Assembly: GCA_963930775.1 (NCBI GenBank)
Contig: OZ005697.1
Location: forward strand, 6,842,292 to 6,906,291
Source: Cliona cf. orientalis
Lineage: Eukaryota > Porifera > Demospongiae > Clionaida > Clionaidae
DNA: 64,000 bases
Direction: 5' to 3'
Shown here piece by piece: positions 1-10,102 of this stretch (positions within the stretch are counted from its first letter, which is position 1; every line of letters starts with the position of its first letter). A program made the position numbers and the translations under genes. The notes below the pieces were generated by a model. That model was not told where the DNA came from. It saw only the letters and a program-made list of their open reading frames with translations, and did no database searches.

Positions 1-264
1 TCATGACGAATCTTGGAGTTATTAGCTAAATTGGCTAATTGTGATTATAGGGATAGATATGGGTAGCTACTAAGGGTTTGACTGAGACAGCATCAACCTT
101 ATTATTAAATTTATAGAGAAACTTGATAAAGGATGATAGCTATATGCACAACCAATTTCATCATGATAATATTATACCATTAAATTGCAAGCTATGTGGC
201 TGTCATTCCTAATTTTTGGATCAGTAATCCTAATTAAAAGATATTAAATACATACTGGATATTA

Positions 265-405
265 TGCTATTCTTCACGGCTACAAATTATTATAAAATTT
301 AATATACGATGAATTTGGGTCTGGATGAAATCTTTCATACAAGTTTGTTGCCATGTCCTGGAATCCACCACCTCCGAACAGAATAAGACACTTGCTGGTG
401 GCTGC
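265..405 (-). pseudogene. 3' fragment of the glycosyltransferase-like gene
   Basis: On the minus strand this stretch closely matches the end of the intact gene at 12909-14468: both read CLILFGGGGFQ, then NLYERFHPDPNS. The match stops abruptly at about 405, and the last codons here are altered and run into a stop. Non-coding DNA on the left (about 120-265) also matches the downstream flank of the intact gene near 12700-12900. It is therefore the end of a decayed or truncated segmental duplicate, not a working gene. Confidence 0.85.
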
Positions 406-569
406 TATAATTAAAATAATTCTAATTTGTTATCACCTCTTACAAGATTAGTAGTAGCTATGAGAACGGGACTGCTGTTATTTGTATAATGAATCACAGT
501 GTATGTAATAATTATGGCTATCTATAATTTAATATAGCATACATGCATGCTTTATTTGCTCTGTATAAT

Positions 570-3500
570 TACATCCCGAGTCCCAATCCGCAAAAAAGAA
601 TTCGGCCGCGCGATGAGTAATTATGACGAAACCTATGATGAAACCTATGATGAAATTATTGAAACCTATGATGAAATTATGATGAAATTGTGGTGAAGAC
701 TGCTTCAAAATGTTTAGCGCGCATGACAGGGTGTTGGGACCCAGAATAATGGCAGAATTCGAACCTAGTGTACAAGAGATCGTGGACTATCGATGACATA
801 TGGCGATTCTCTCAGTTCGCTTTCTTTGGCGAGCGAGCTCTCTGGGGGGATTTCCCTATACAGTCTAGCACATGGCAGTGGAGGTCACGTTCGGGTCAAC
901 CGGCTCAACCCGCGCGCCCCAATATACTGCGTGTACGGAGCATGCGCAGTTTGTCGATGTGTCCAAGTTCAAATTATGGCGGCGTACAGTAAGCGCGGTG
1001 CAATACTTATGAGGGACTCGGGATGTAGTCTCTAAGTTGTTCATTACATCCCGAGTCCCAATCCGCAAAAAAGAATTCGGCCGCGCGATGAGTAATTATG
1101 ACGAAACCTATGATGAAATCTATGATGAAATTATTGAAACCTATGATGAAATTATGATGAAATTATGATGAAATTGGGGTGAAGACTGCTTCAAAATGTT
1201 TAGCGCGCATGACAGGGTGTTGGGACCCAGAATTCGAACCTAGCGTACAAGAGATCGTGGACTATCGATGACATATGGCGATTCTCTCAGTTCGCTTTCT
1301 TTGGCGAGCGAGCTCTCTGGGGGGATTTCCCTATACAGTCTAGCACATGGCAGTGGAGGTCACGTTCGGGTCAACCGGCTCAACCCGCGCGCCCCGATAT
1401 ACTGCCTGTACGGAGCATGCGCAGTTTGTCGATGTGTCCAAGTTCGAATTATGGCGGCGTACAGTAAGCGCGGTGCAATACTTATGAGGGACTCAGGATG
1501 TAGTCTCTAAGTTGTTCATTACGTTACGTCCAGAGTCCCAATTAGAAAAAAACTATTCGGCCGACCGATGAGGTAATTGTGATGTAAAATATGATGTAAA
1601 ATATGACGAAAATGCGGTTAAGACTGTTTCAAAATGTTTAGCACGCATGAAAGCTTGTTGGGGCCCAGAATTCGAGCCTAGCGTAGAAGACATCGTGGAC
1701 TATCCGATGATATCCTTATGGCGTTTCTCTCAGTTCGCTTTCTCTAGCGAGCTCGCTTTCAGGGCAGGGGGATTTCCCTATTCAGTCGAGCACGTGGCAG
1801 GTGAAGGTCAACCGGCTCAAGCCGTGCGCCCCAATATTGTACTCGTATACGGAGCATGCGCGGTTTGTCAATGTGTCCTAGTTCGAATTTATGGCGGCTT
1901 ATTCATGAGGGACTCTGGACGTAGTCTCCAAGTTGTTCATTACATCCCGAGTCCCAATTCGCAAAAAAGAATTCGGCCGCGCGATGAGTAATTGATGATG
2001 AAATGATGAAAACCGATGAGGTAATTTATGATGAAATTTATGATGAAATTCATGATGTAATTGCTGTGAAACTGTTTCAAAATGTTTAGCGCGCATGAAA
2101 GGTTGTTGGGACCCAGAATTCGAACCTAGCGTAGAAGACGTCGTGGACTATCGATGAGATATGGCGATTTTCTCAGTTCGCTTTCTTTGGCGAGCTCGCA
2201 CTCGGGGGGATTTCCCTGTTCAGTCTAGCACATGGCAGGTGGAGGTCACGTTCGGGTCAACCGGCTCAAGCCGCGCGCCCCAATATACGCGTGTACGGAG
2301 CATGCGCAGTTCGTCGACGTGTCCTAGTTCGAATTTATGGCGGCTACTTTTCGTGAGGGACTCGGGATGTAGTCTCTAAGTTGTTCATTACATCCCGAGT
2401 CCCAATCCGCAAAAAACAATTCGGCCGCGCGATGAGTAATTATGACGAAACCTATGATGAAACCTATGATGAAATTATTGAAACCTATGATGAAATTATG
2501 ATGAAATTATGATGAAATTGGGGTGAAGACTGCTTCAAAATGTTTAGCGCGCATGACAGGGTGTTGGGACCCAGAATTCGAACCTAGCGTACAAGAGATC
2601 GTGGACTATCGATGACATATGGCGATTCTCTCAGTTCGCTTTCTTTGGCGAGCGAGCTCTCTGGGGGGATTTCCCTATACAGCCTAGCACATGGCAGTGG
2701 AGGTCACGTTCGGGTCAACCGGCTCAACCCGCGCGCCCCAATATACTGCGTGTACGGAGCATGCGCAGTTTGTCGATGTGTCCAAGTTCGAATTATGGCG
2801 GCGTACAGTAAGCGCGGTGCAATACTTATGAGGGACTCGGGATGTAGTCTCTAAGTTGTTCATTACGTCCAGAGTCCCAATTAGAAAAAAAAAACTATTC
2901 GGCCGACCGATGAGGTAATTGTGATGTAAAATATGATGTAAAATATGACGAAAATGCGGTTAAGACTGTTTCAAAATGTTTAGCACGCATGAAAGCTTGT
3001 TGGGGCCCAGAATTCGAGCCTAGCGTAGAAGACATCGTGGACTATCCGATGATATCCTTATGGCGTTTCTCTCAGTTCGCTTTCTCTAGCGAGCTCGCTT
3101 TCAGGGCAGGGGGATTTCCCTATTCAGTCGAGCACGTGGCAGGTGAAGGTCAACCGGCTCAAGCCGCGCGCCCCAATATTGTACTCGTATACGGAGCATG
3201 CGCGGTTTGTCAATGTGTCCTAGTTCGAATTTATGGCGGCTTATTCATGAGGGACTCTGGACGTAGTCTCCAAGTTGTTCATTACGTCCAGAGTCCCAAT
3301 TAACAAATCGATTCGGCCTCGCGATGAGGTAATTATGATGAATAATGATGAAACCTATGATGAAATTATGATGTAATTGCTGTGAAACTGTTTCAAAATG
3401 TTTAGCGCTCATGAAAGGTTGTTGGGACCCAGAATTCGAACCTAGCGTAGAAGAGATCGTGGACTATCCGATGATATCCTTTTGGCGTTTCTCTCAGTTC

Positions 3501-3687
3501 GCTTTCTCTAGCGAGCTCGCTTTCAGGGCAGGGGGATTTCCCTATTCAGTCGAGCACATGGCAGGTGAAGGTCAACCGGCTCAAGCCGCGCGCCCCAATA
3601 TTGTACGCGTATACGGAGCATGCGCAGTTTGTCGATGTGTCCTAGTTCGAATTTATGGCGGCGTATTCGTGAGGGACTCTGGACGTA
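570..3687. repeat. Tandem array of seven units with self-complementary ends
   Basis: The seven units lie at 570-1027, 1045-1502, 1525-1923, 1941-2371, 2389-2846, 2864-3265 and 3283-3687. Each starts with a 15-base arm and ends with its reverse complement. Spacers are 17 bases (gtctctaagttgttcat or nearly so), except 22 bases before the third unit. Type A units use TACATCCCGAGTCCC and type B units TACGTCCAGAGTCCC, and each unit's right arm matches its own left arm; one base differs in the second unit. After the left arm comes an A/T-rich block of short tatgatgaaa repeats, then a GC-richer body containing the conserved string tttcaaaatgttta. Short open frames inside do not keep a common frame across unit types, so I do not call genes. 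Confidence 0.92.
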
Positions 3688-3705
3688 GTCTCTAAGTTGT
3701 TCATT

Positions 3706-4246
3706 ATCTCCCCAGTAACAATTTACTTTTCTGTGGTTATGAGGTAATTATGGTGTAATTATGATGAAACCTATGGTGTAATCTATGAGGTAATTATGAG
3801 AAAATTCAGGGCCTCGCTGGAGCCTTTCTGGGACTTGAAAATCAGTAAATATGTAGAGTATCTTACGCGTGTATCCAGCGAATACATTACAAGCTGAGCG
3901 TTACTTTCTCTGAGAAGTACTGTTGGTTGAACTTCACGTGTTTTCTTGGCTTACGTAATGCCGTGGATAAATAAAGCTAGCCTTGCGCTATATATAGCAC
4001 GCATTGTCACAAGGGGCTGTCCCGCGCGCGACTGCAGCAGCGTGACCAACCTGAAGTTCGGAAGGAATACTGTACTGTCGAGTTCGTCTCTGTGATTGAA
4101 GCATCGAAACTTGTCGCTGTCAAGGCTGAGAGTCGATCTTAGACGCCATCTCCATGATTTCTGGGCGAGCATCGATCGATGTGTACGCATTCTATTGACG
4201 ACCTTTTACCACATGCACCATTACACTATGCAGCTACTGGGGAGAT
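3706..4246. repeat. Diverged eighth array unit with its own matching ends
   Basis: It follows the seventh unit after the usual spacer and begins with the same kind of tatgatgaaa block. Its arms are different: ATCTCCCCAGTA at 3706-3717 and TACTGGGGAGAT at 4235-4246, perfectly complementary over 12 bases. The sequence after the right arm ends in ttcatta, like the spacers. The body (about 3800-4200) is unlike the other units. I see no supported gene in it. Confidence 0.75.
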
Positions 4247-4470
4247 GGTCAAGGGTTCATTATTAATAACAATACAGTATTAAACTGCATGTACTAGCTA
4301 GTACTGTATGCTCTACCTTTTGCGGCGTTATAGTAGCTACTCCTACTGTTGAAAATTCTCGAACTACAATATTATAACAATTCACTAGATAGCCCCCTTG
4401 ATCATCACAAATGACTACAAAAAATACAAGCAGCTCCCCCTTCATCAGAAAAACATATAGCTACCTTTGT
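4247..4470. other. Intergenic, no gene seen
   Basis: A/T-rich sequence between the tandem array and the inverted-repeat element at 4471. No reading frame with family similarity and no clear repeat was seen. Confidence 0.5.
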
Positions 4471-4865
4471 CATACTTACCAACCCCTCTGCTGTAGATAT
4501 CTGGATTTCAGACCAGATTTCTCGGGATTTTTAGGGATTTCTCGGGATCATCAGTAATAAGCATATATTTATCAAAAAATAATATTATTGTACTGAAATA
4601 CCAATTGAAAACTATGAAGCTCTGTACTGCTGCTGGGTGCTGCAAGCTGCAAGCATCATGAAGGTCACATGACTGATGACATAATTTGTTTATAATGTGC
4701 TACTCTAATAAAAGCCTACCTACGAAGTGTCTATAGCTAGATAGAAAATGCCACAGTCCCAGATGAGGTGGATTTCTCGGGATTTTTGGTGCTGAAATCG
4801 GGAGCTCGGGATTGAAAGCCAAAATTCGGGATAATCCCGGGAAATCGGGAGGGTTGGTAAGTATG
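4471..4865. mobile_element. Non-autonomous DNA transposon (MITE-like)
   Basis: Perfect 15-base terminal inverted repeats, CATACTTACCAACCC on the left and GGGTTGGTAAGTATG on the right, bound a 395-base A/T-rich element without a coding frame. Both internal ends contain repeated tctcgggat motifs. The size and lack of coding fit a MITE; the superfamily is not clear from the ends. Confidence 0.8.
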
Positions 4866-5065
4866 CTTTGTTCTCATGCAACCTTAATCTCATGCACAGG
4901 TTAATGATAATAATTAATTTTTATCATTCATAATTCATACAGAAATACTCTATAATAGTATCTGAATATTAATTAGTTGCTTGAATTGTACAAAAATTAT
5001 ATCAGATAATGTCATTATTACTGGTTCAGATTCAATATAGCAAATTTACTATGGAGTATCATTGT

Positions 5066-6910
5066 TTAGTCCATATCTGTTGAAGATGAGTGCATTAGGG
5101 TTCTTCTATAAAAGATCTCTTCAATCTGACTCTGGTCATAAGGCCTGTCATCTCTCTCCCTGTACTTGTACCGCTTAGCCACAACTGAGAACAGGATAAG
5201 GCCAATTAGACCAGCCACACAGGTGAACAGTAGATAGCCAAAGCCACAGTTAGTCACCGCATTGATGTATCTACTTCTAACCCAAATTCTGTTGGTGGAG
5301 AAAAGAAAGAGTACAATGGTGCTTATTAGCTGAAAAATGCCTTTAAAGGCAAAGAACATCCCAATGAGGAGACCTTTCATAGACTGAGGACTCTGAGCTG
5401 AGATAAATTCAAGGACTGTTGTCATGACTATTGGAGATCCAATTCCAAGAAGAATGTTTGGTGGAAGTAAAACAGCCCAGTGCAGTTCAAGAACAGGGTA
5501 CAAAAGTGTTTCATTAATGCTTACATAAGTAAACATACAGTGACTTCCAACACCTTGATCATTGACAGAGTGAAGATGACCAGCCAGGTCTATGATCAGC
5601 ATGGACACAGGCCCAAGGAAATATAGGAATAAGCCAATCCACAAACGAGAAAATATTTTGAGCTTTTGCTTAAGAAAAAAGAAGTGAAAAAATATGTAGA
5701 AAGGTATAAAAATACTTCCCATTATATACTTGAGAGAACCAGTATCGAGGATGGCCCATCTGTTACAATGACGTTTAAAGTCCACAAAAAAGCCTGTGTG
5801 TGCACCAAAGCTTGGAAAATCCATGAATGAGGATGGAATATCCATAATAAACAGTGGCCCAAGAGTTAATAGTAACCCAAGAATTCTTAAGAGTACTTTG
5901 ACTTCTTCCACTTGCTCCGTTGAGAATGGTCCTCCATACCTTGACTTGGCATAGTCGACTCTTGAGGGTTTTTCATCATCACAGTAGGTGAATGCACTGC
6001 GTCTAAGAGGCCACTTGTGAGTTCTAGCAAAATTGAGCACCTTAAAAACCATTTTGTATGGATTGTGTTGGGCTGGATTAGCAATGAACCAGTGACGCTT
6101 CCAACAACTGAATGCTAGAATAAATGGAAATGCAAACAAAACTAAAAGGGGTGGACTTATAATGGCAACCTTTCTGTAAACACTGAAATTACAGAATGTA
6201 AAGCCAACAGGTAGAGCCACAATCGCTGTTCCCAGCACTTTCATCCATATGGCCCAGTGAGCAAACAGACTGAGGTGCATACTGGATTCCTCCATAAGTT
6301 GATCGAGACCCAATTGAATGAAGTTAGCATAATATGCCGCTAGACCAACTAACACGAATGGGCACAAACACACACCGATTATACAGAGTCGTGCAAGATT
6401 AGAATCGAGATCATCGAAGGCAAATATGTCACGGCTGTATCGCTTAATGAGCCAAATAAGAGCGACAACTGTTACGATAGTAGAAAAAAGCAGGCAAAAG
6501 AGGCCAAAAATGACTATTTTGAATCGCCCACACCAAACATCAGCTAAGAATCCACTGAGAGGATAGAGTATAGCGGTGAGTGCGAGCACAGCCTGTATAA
6601 TGCACAATGGCGATATGAATAGATTGTCATTGATAAAAATGTTTGAACGTAATAGTATAGCAGAAGTACTAATGAATCCTGCTGCTACATAAAGTATCCC
6701 TGCATATATTGCACCCACAATCAATGTCCAAGTTAGGATCAAATAAACAGTCTTTGAAAACTCACAGAGAGACTTCAATTTCAGAAGACCTTGCCTGAAA
6801 GAGGTCCATGTATTATTACTATTATAATACCATTGGTCTCTTCTGTGTAACAGGACTCTTGGAGTTTCTGCAGATCCAGAGTCAGTATTGTCACTTGAGC
6901 TAGAACTCAT
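5066..6910 (-). CDS. POT/PTR2 (SLC15-like) oligopeptide transporter homologue
   Basis: A single-exon 614-residue multi-pass membrane protein. A Ser/Thr/Asp-rich cytosolic N terminus (MSSSSSDNTDSG) precedes about twelve hydrophobic segments. The match to the proton-coupled peptide transporter family rests on YPLSGFLADVWCGRFK after the second segment, which corresponds to the family's GGxxAD...GR/K-F signature, and on LEFISAQSPQSMKGLL near the C terminus, which corresponds to the EFxYxQAPxxMK motif. Residues resembling the ExxER proton-coupling motif are not seen in the first segment, so transport mode and substrate are uncertain. The start is the first ATG and is shared by the paralogues at 7200-7955 and 10103-11920. 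Likely location is the plasma or an endomembrane. Being intronless among intron-rich neighbours suggests an old retrocopy lineage or an intronless family. Confidence 0.82.
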   Translation of the reverse strand: MSSSSSDNTDSGSAETPRVLLHRRDQWYYNSNNTWTSFRQGLLKLKSLCEFSKTVYLILTWTLIVGAIYAGILYVAAGFISTSAILLRSNIFINDNLFISPLCIIQAVLALTAILYPLSGFLADVWCGRFKIVIFGLFCLLFSTIVTVVALIWLIKRYSRDIFAFDDLDSNLARLCIIGVCLCPFVLVGLAAYYANFIQLGLDQLMEESSMHLSLFAHWAIWMKVLGTAIVALPVGFTFCNFSVYRKVAIISPPLLVLFAFPFILAFSCWKRHWFIANPAQHNPYKMVFKVLNFARTHKWPLRRSAFTYCDDEKPSRVDYAKSRYGGPFSTEQVEEVKVLLRILGLLLTLGPLFIMDIPSSFMDFPSFGAHTGFFVDFKRHCNRWAILDTGSLKYIMGSIFIPFYIFFHFFFLKQKLKIFSRLWIGLFLYFLGPVSMLIIDLAGHLHSVNDQGVGSHCMFTYVSINETLLYPVLELHWAVLLPPNILLGIGSPIVMTTVLEFISAQSPQSMKGLLIGMFFAFKGIFQLISTIVLFLFSTNRIWVRSRYINAVTNCGFGYLLFTCVAGLIGLILFSVVAKRYKYRERDDRPYDQSQIEEIFYRRTLMHSSSTDMD

Positions 6911-6989
6911 TACAGCTATTTGCTTATTATTACAACTGCACTTTTAATGATGACTGTATACAAGTGCTAATCCAAATACTGGTATAATA

Positions 6990-7080
6990 ATTATAGTATT
7001 TAAAGGGCCAGCTGGTAGGTTGGTTGAGACATCCCAGCACTGTTGACGCATAAATCCATGGGCTTAACATTACAAAACTT
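6990..7080. repeat. Duplicated transporter flank
   Basis: This stretch (ggtaggttggttgagacatc... to gggcttaaca) recurs with few changes at about 9820-9890, and its continuation (aaaactttcagtctgtgt) recurs near 9195. It marks the repeated downstream flank of the transporter copies and supports tandem segmental duplication. Confidence 0.75.
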
Positions 7081-7199
7081 TCAGTCTGTGTGTTATTGTA
7101 TGCTTATGAATTCATGAATTAAAAATTTTGCATGATGCAAGCAATGTTTAATAATTGTTTACTCTACTGTACAAAATTAATGTCAATTTATGATTCAGA

Positions 7200-7955
7200 G
7201 TCTATAATGGAAACCTTTTGTTCGTGAATACTGAAAGTAATGCCAAAGGGCAGAGCAACAATCGCTGTTCCCAGCACATTCATCCATACGGCCCAGTGAG
7301 CAAATAGACTTAGGTGCATACTGGATTAATCCTCCAAAAGTTGATCGAGACCCAATTGAATAAACTTAGCATAATATGCTGCTAGACCAACTAACACAAA
7401 CACACACCAATTATAGAGAGTCGTGCAATATTTAGAATCGTGATCACTGAAGCCAAATATGTCATGATTGAACTTGTATTCCTTCATGAACCAAACAAGA
7501 ATGACAACTGATATGATTGTGGATAAGAGTAGGCAGGAGAGGCCAACCATGACTGTTTTGAATCACCCACACCAAATATCAGCTAAGAATCCACTAAGAG
7601 GATAGAGCATAGCCGTAAGTGCGAGCACAGCCTGTGTAATGCATAATGGGGATATGAAAAGATTATCGTTGATAAAAATAGCTACTTGAACGTAATTTAG
7701 CAGAAGTGCAAATGAATCCTGCTGCTAAAAAAGGCATCACTGCATATATTGCACCCACAATCAGTGTCCAAGTTAGAATCAAATAAACAGCCTTTGAAAA
7801 CCTACAGATCTGAGAGAGACTTCAATTTCAGAAGACCTCGCCTGAAAGAGGGCCATGTATTATTACTATACCGTTGCAATCTGTCTCTTCTGTATAACAG
7901 AACTCTTGGAGTTTGCAGATCCAGAGTCAGTGTTCTCACTTGAGCTAGAACTCAT
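7200..7955 (-). pseudogene. Broken N-terminal copy of the POT-like transporter
   Basis: Minus-strand sequence homologous to roughly the first third of the two intact transporters, from the MSSSS start codon (7953-7955) to the segment around the fifth membrane helix. It then stops matching at about 7200. Frameshifts and small insertions break the frame: an extra triplet creates a stop near 7327, DNA is added near 7810, and a base change destroys the GRFK region near 7562. An open stretch of 74 codons survives at 7326-7550. It is a remnant of a third transporter copy between the two intact ones and is unlikely to make a protein. Confidence 0.88.
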
Positions 7956-10102
7956 TAGAGTTGCCTGCTTATTATTACAACTGCATTTCCTAATTATGAC
8001 TACAAGTGCAAATCCAATTAACTACCAACACAAGTAGTAATAGCTCCAAGATTAGCATCCGATGATTATAGCAGAAGTACATTTTTATCTAAGAACCGAT
8101 TTACAGTGACTAACAAGGTATCAACATAATACTTTACTCCATAACGTTATTGTAGCCATCCGGATTCTATAGCTATAGCTAGTGCATTGTTAACTGATCA
8201 AGATTATATATACAAGGTACTGTTTTAGCTACATGATGTTATGGTTTCAAAATTTGTAAGAGAATCAAAACGTAGTACATAGCTACTCTAGTACTATAAA
8301 ATTTATTCAAAAAAATTTAATGATGTTGTTTGGCCAAGTCTAACCTCACACACATGTCATAATGAATGCACTTGAGTGCAGAACCTCACCGCTACATGCA
8401 TGTATGACTCGTGCGCATGTATAGCATGGCTCACTGTGTATGCTTGTTCAATATCAGGAATATTGAACTAGCTACATACCCTACACCTGAACATGGTTAA
8501 GGTAGCTACTCTTCAGGGTCAGTGCATGATCTAGGAGTAAGGGAAAGGCGCCTGGTTATTTATTATTTTTTTTTTGTATATAATAGTTTATGTCACATGA
8601 CAACGGATGTACAAATAGCAATATATATGCTAATACAAGTGTACACCCTGACTAATTATTAAAGACAACAGTAAGATTAAATATAAGTGAAGTTAAATAC
8701 TCTCTCAATAGGTGTTGCCACTATACAAACTGAAACTTCTGAGCTTCTGTGACGACCTTAACTGAATTATGCACTTGAGAGCCACTGCCTGTTTACACCG
8801 TCACTACACTGACAACTGACCAGCAAGGCACAGAATTGTAATCAGTCATGTAGCTGAGGTAAGAGCCATGTAAACACAGACGGGCAACAGTTGCACACTA
8901 CTACACCACTCGGCAGGACTTAGCTAGCTAACATGACCAATATTCGTTTGTGTGCGGTATACCTTGAATGTGTACTTTCTCTCAGACGATCCTTATATTA
9001 ATTTAGCATAGGAGGGTTGTGACGAACGGACAGACAGACGGACGGACGCGGACGGATAAAAATCGCCAAACGATTGTAGCAATCCCTCTGCCTACACTTT
9101 GAGGCGAGGGTTAATAATATGCCTCAGCTATGTTTTCAATGTTGCATGCTGTGAACGGTATAATAACGATATTAAATGGGCTGGAAAGTTGACAAAACTT
9201 TCAGTCTGTGTACTCATATTGTATACAAAAATAATGAATTCATGAAATTTGCATGATGAAAGCAGTGTTTAGTTAATTATTGTTTCTCTATTATAAAAAA
9301 TCAATATCATTAATTAATGACCTGCTTATAATTACAACTGCTGAGTCTTCTAATGATGACTGTATACAAGAATTTAGTACAAATCCAAATAATTGCCAAA
9401 ACAGGTAGTAATAGCTCCAAGATTAGTCTCCAATGATTAGCAGAACTGTAATTTTGCATCACTTTGTCCATATAAGAACCAATTTTACAGTCGGATGCAC
9501 TAACAAGGTTTCAAACATTATACTTTATTCCATAACATTATAGATTGTAGCTGTCCGGGTTCTATAGCTATAGTACAATATTATGTTATGCATTGTTAAC
9601 TGATCAAGGTTATACAAGGTTACGTATACAGTTTTACATGATGTTCGGTTTCAAAATTTGTAAGAAAATTAGGACGGAGTACATATTATAGTACTATAAA
9701 ATTTATTTAATATTGTTTGGCCAAGTCTAACCTCACACACAGGTCACAATAATAATAATTATTATTATGTCTCAGCTAAGTTTTCAACGTTGCATGCTGT
9801 GTATAGCATAATAATAATATTGAATGGGCTGGTAGGTTGGCTGTGACATCTCGACACTGTTGACGTATAAATCCATGGGCTTAACAATTACTTTCCGACA
9901 AAACTTTCAGTCCATGTACTCATAATTATTGTATCCAAAAAATTTAACAATGAATTCATGAATAATTAATCTAAAATATTAATTTTGCATGATGCAAGCA
10001 GTGTTTAGTTATTATTTCTCTATTGTACAAAAATCAATGTCACTAATACAAATAATTAATGATTCAGAGGATTATAGCTAATTTACCATGGAGTATCATT
10101 GT
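7956..10102. other. Intergenic, built of duplicated transporter flanks
   Basis: No gene seen. Blocks near 7990-8330 recur at 9380-9740 (shared gtagtaatagctccaagatta), and weaker traces occur near 11990. Blocks near 9130-9300 and 9780-10060 repeat the region downstream of the transporter at 5066-6910. An insertion at about 8380-9110 lacks counterparts and contains a run of gacggacg-like repeats (9020-9055) followed by gaggcgagggtta, resembling a dispersed element seen in part elsewhere in the window. Confidence 0.6.

Noticed and set aside
570-3687. CRISPR-like array
   Set aside because: Units are 400-460 bases with nearly identical bodies and constant short spacers; this is the reverse of a CRISPR layout, and the host is an animal.
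768-3695. Several 70-115-codon open frames inside the tandem array
   Set aside because: They follow the repeat unit, change frame between unit types, have no family similarity and arise on both strands.
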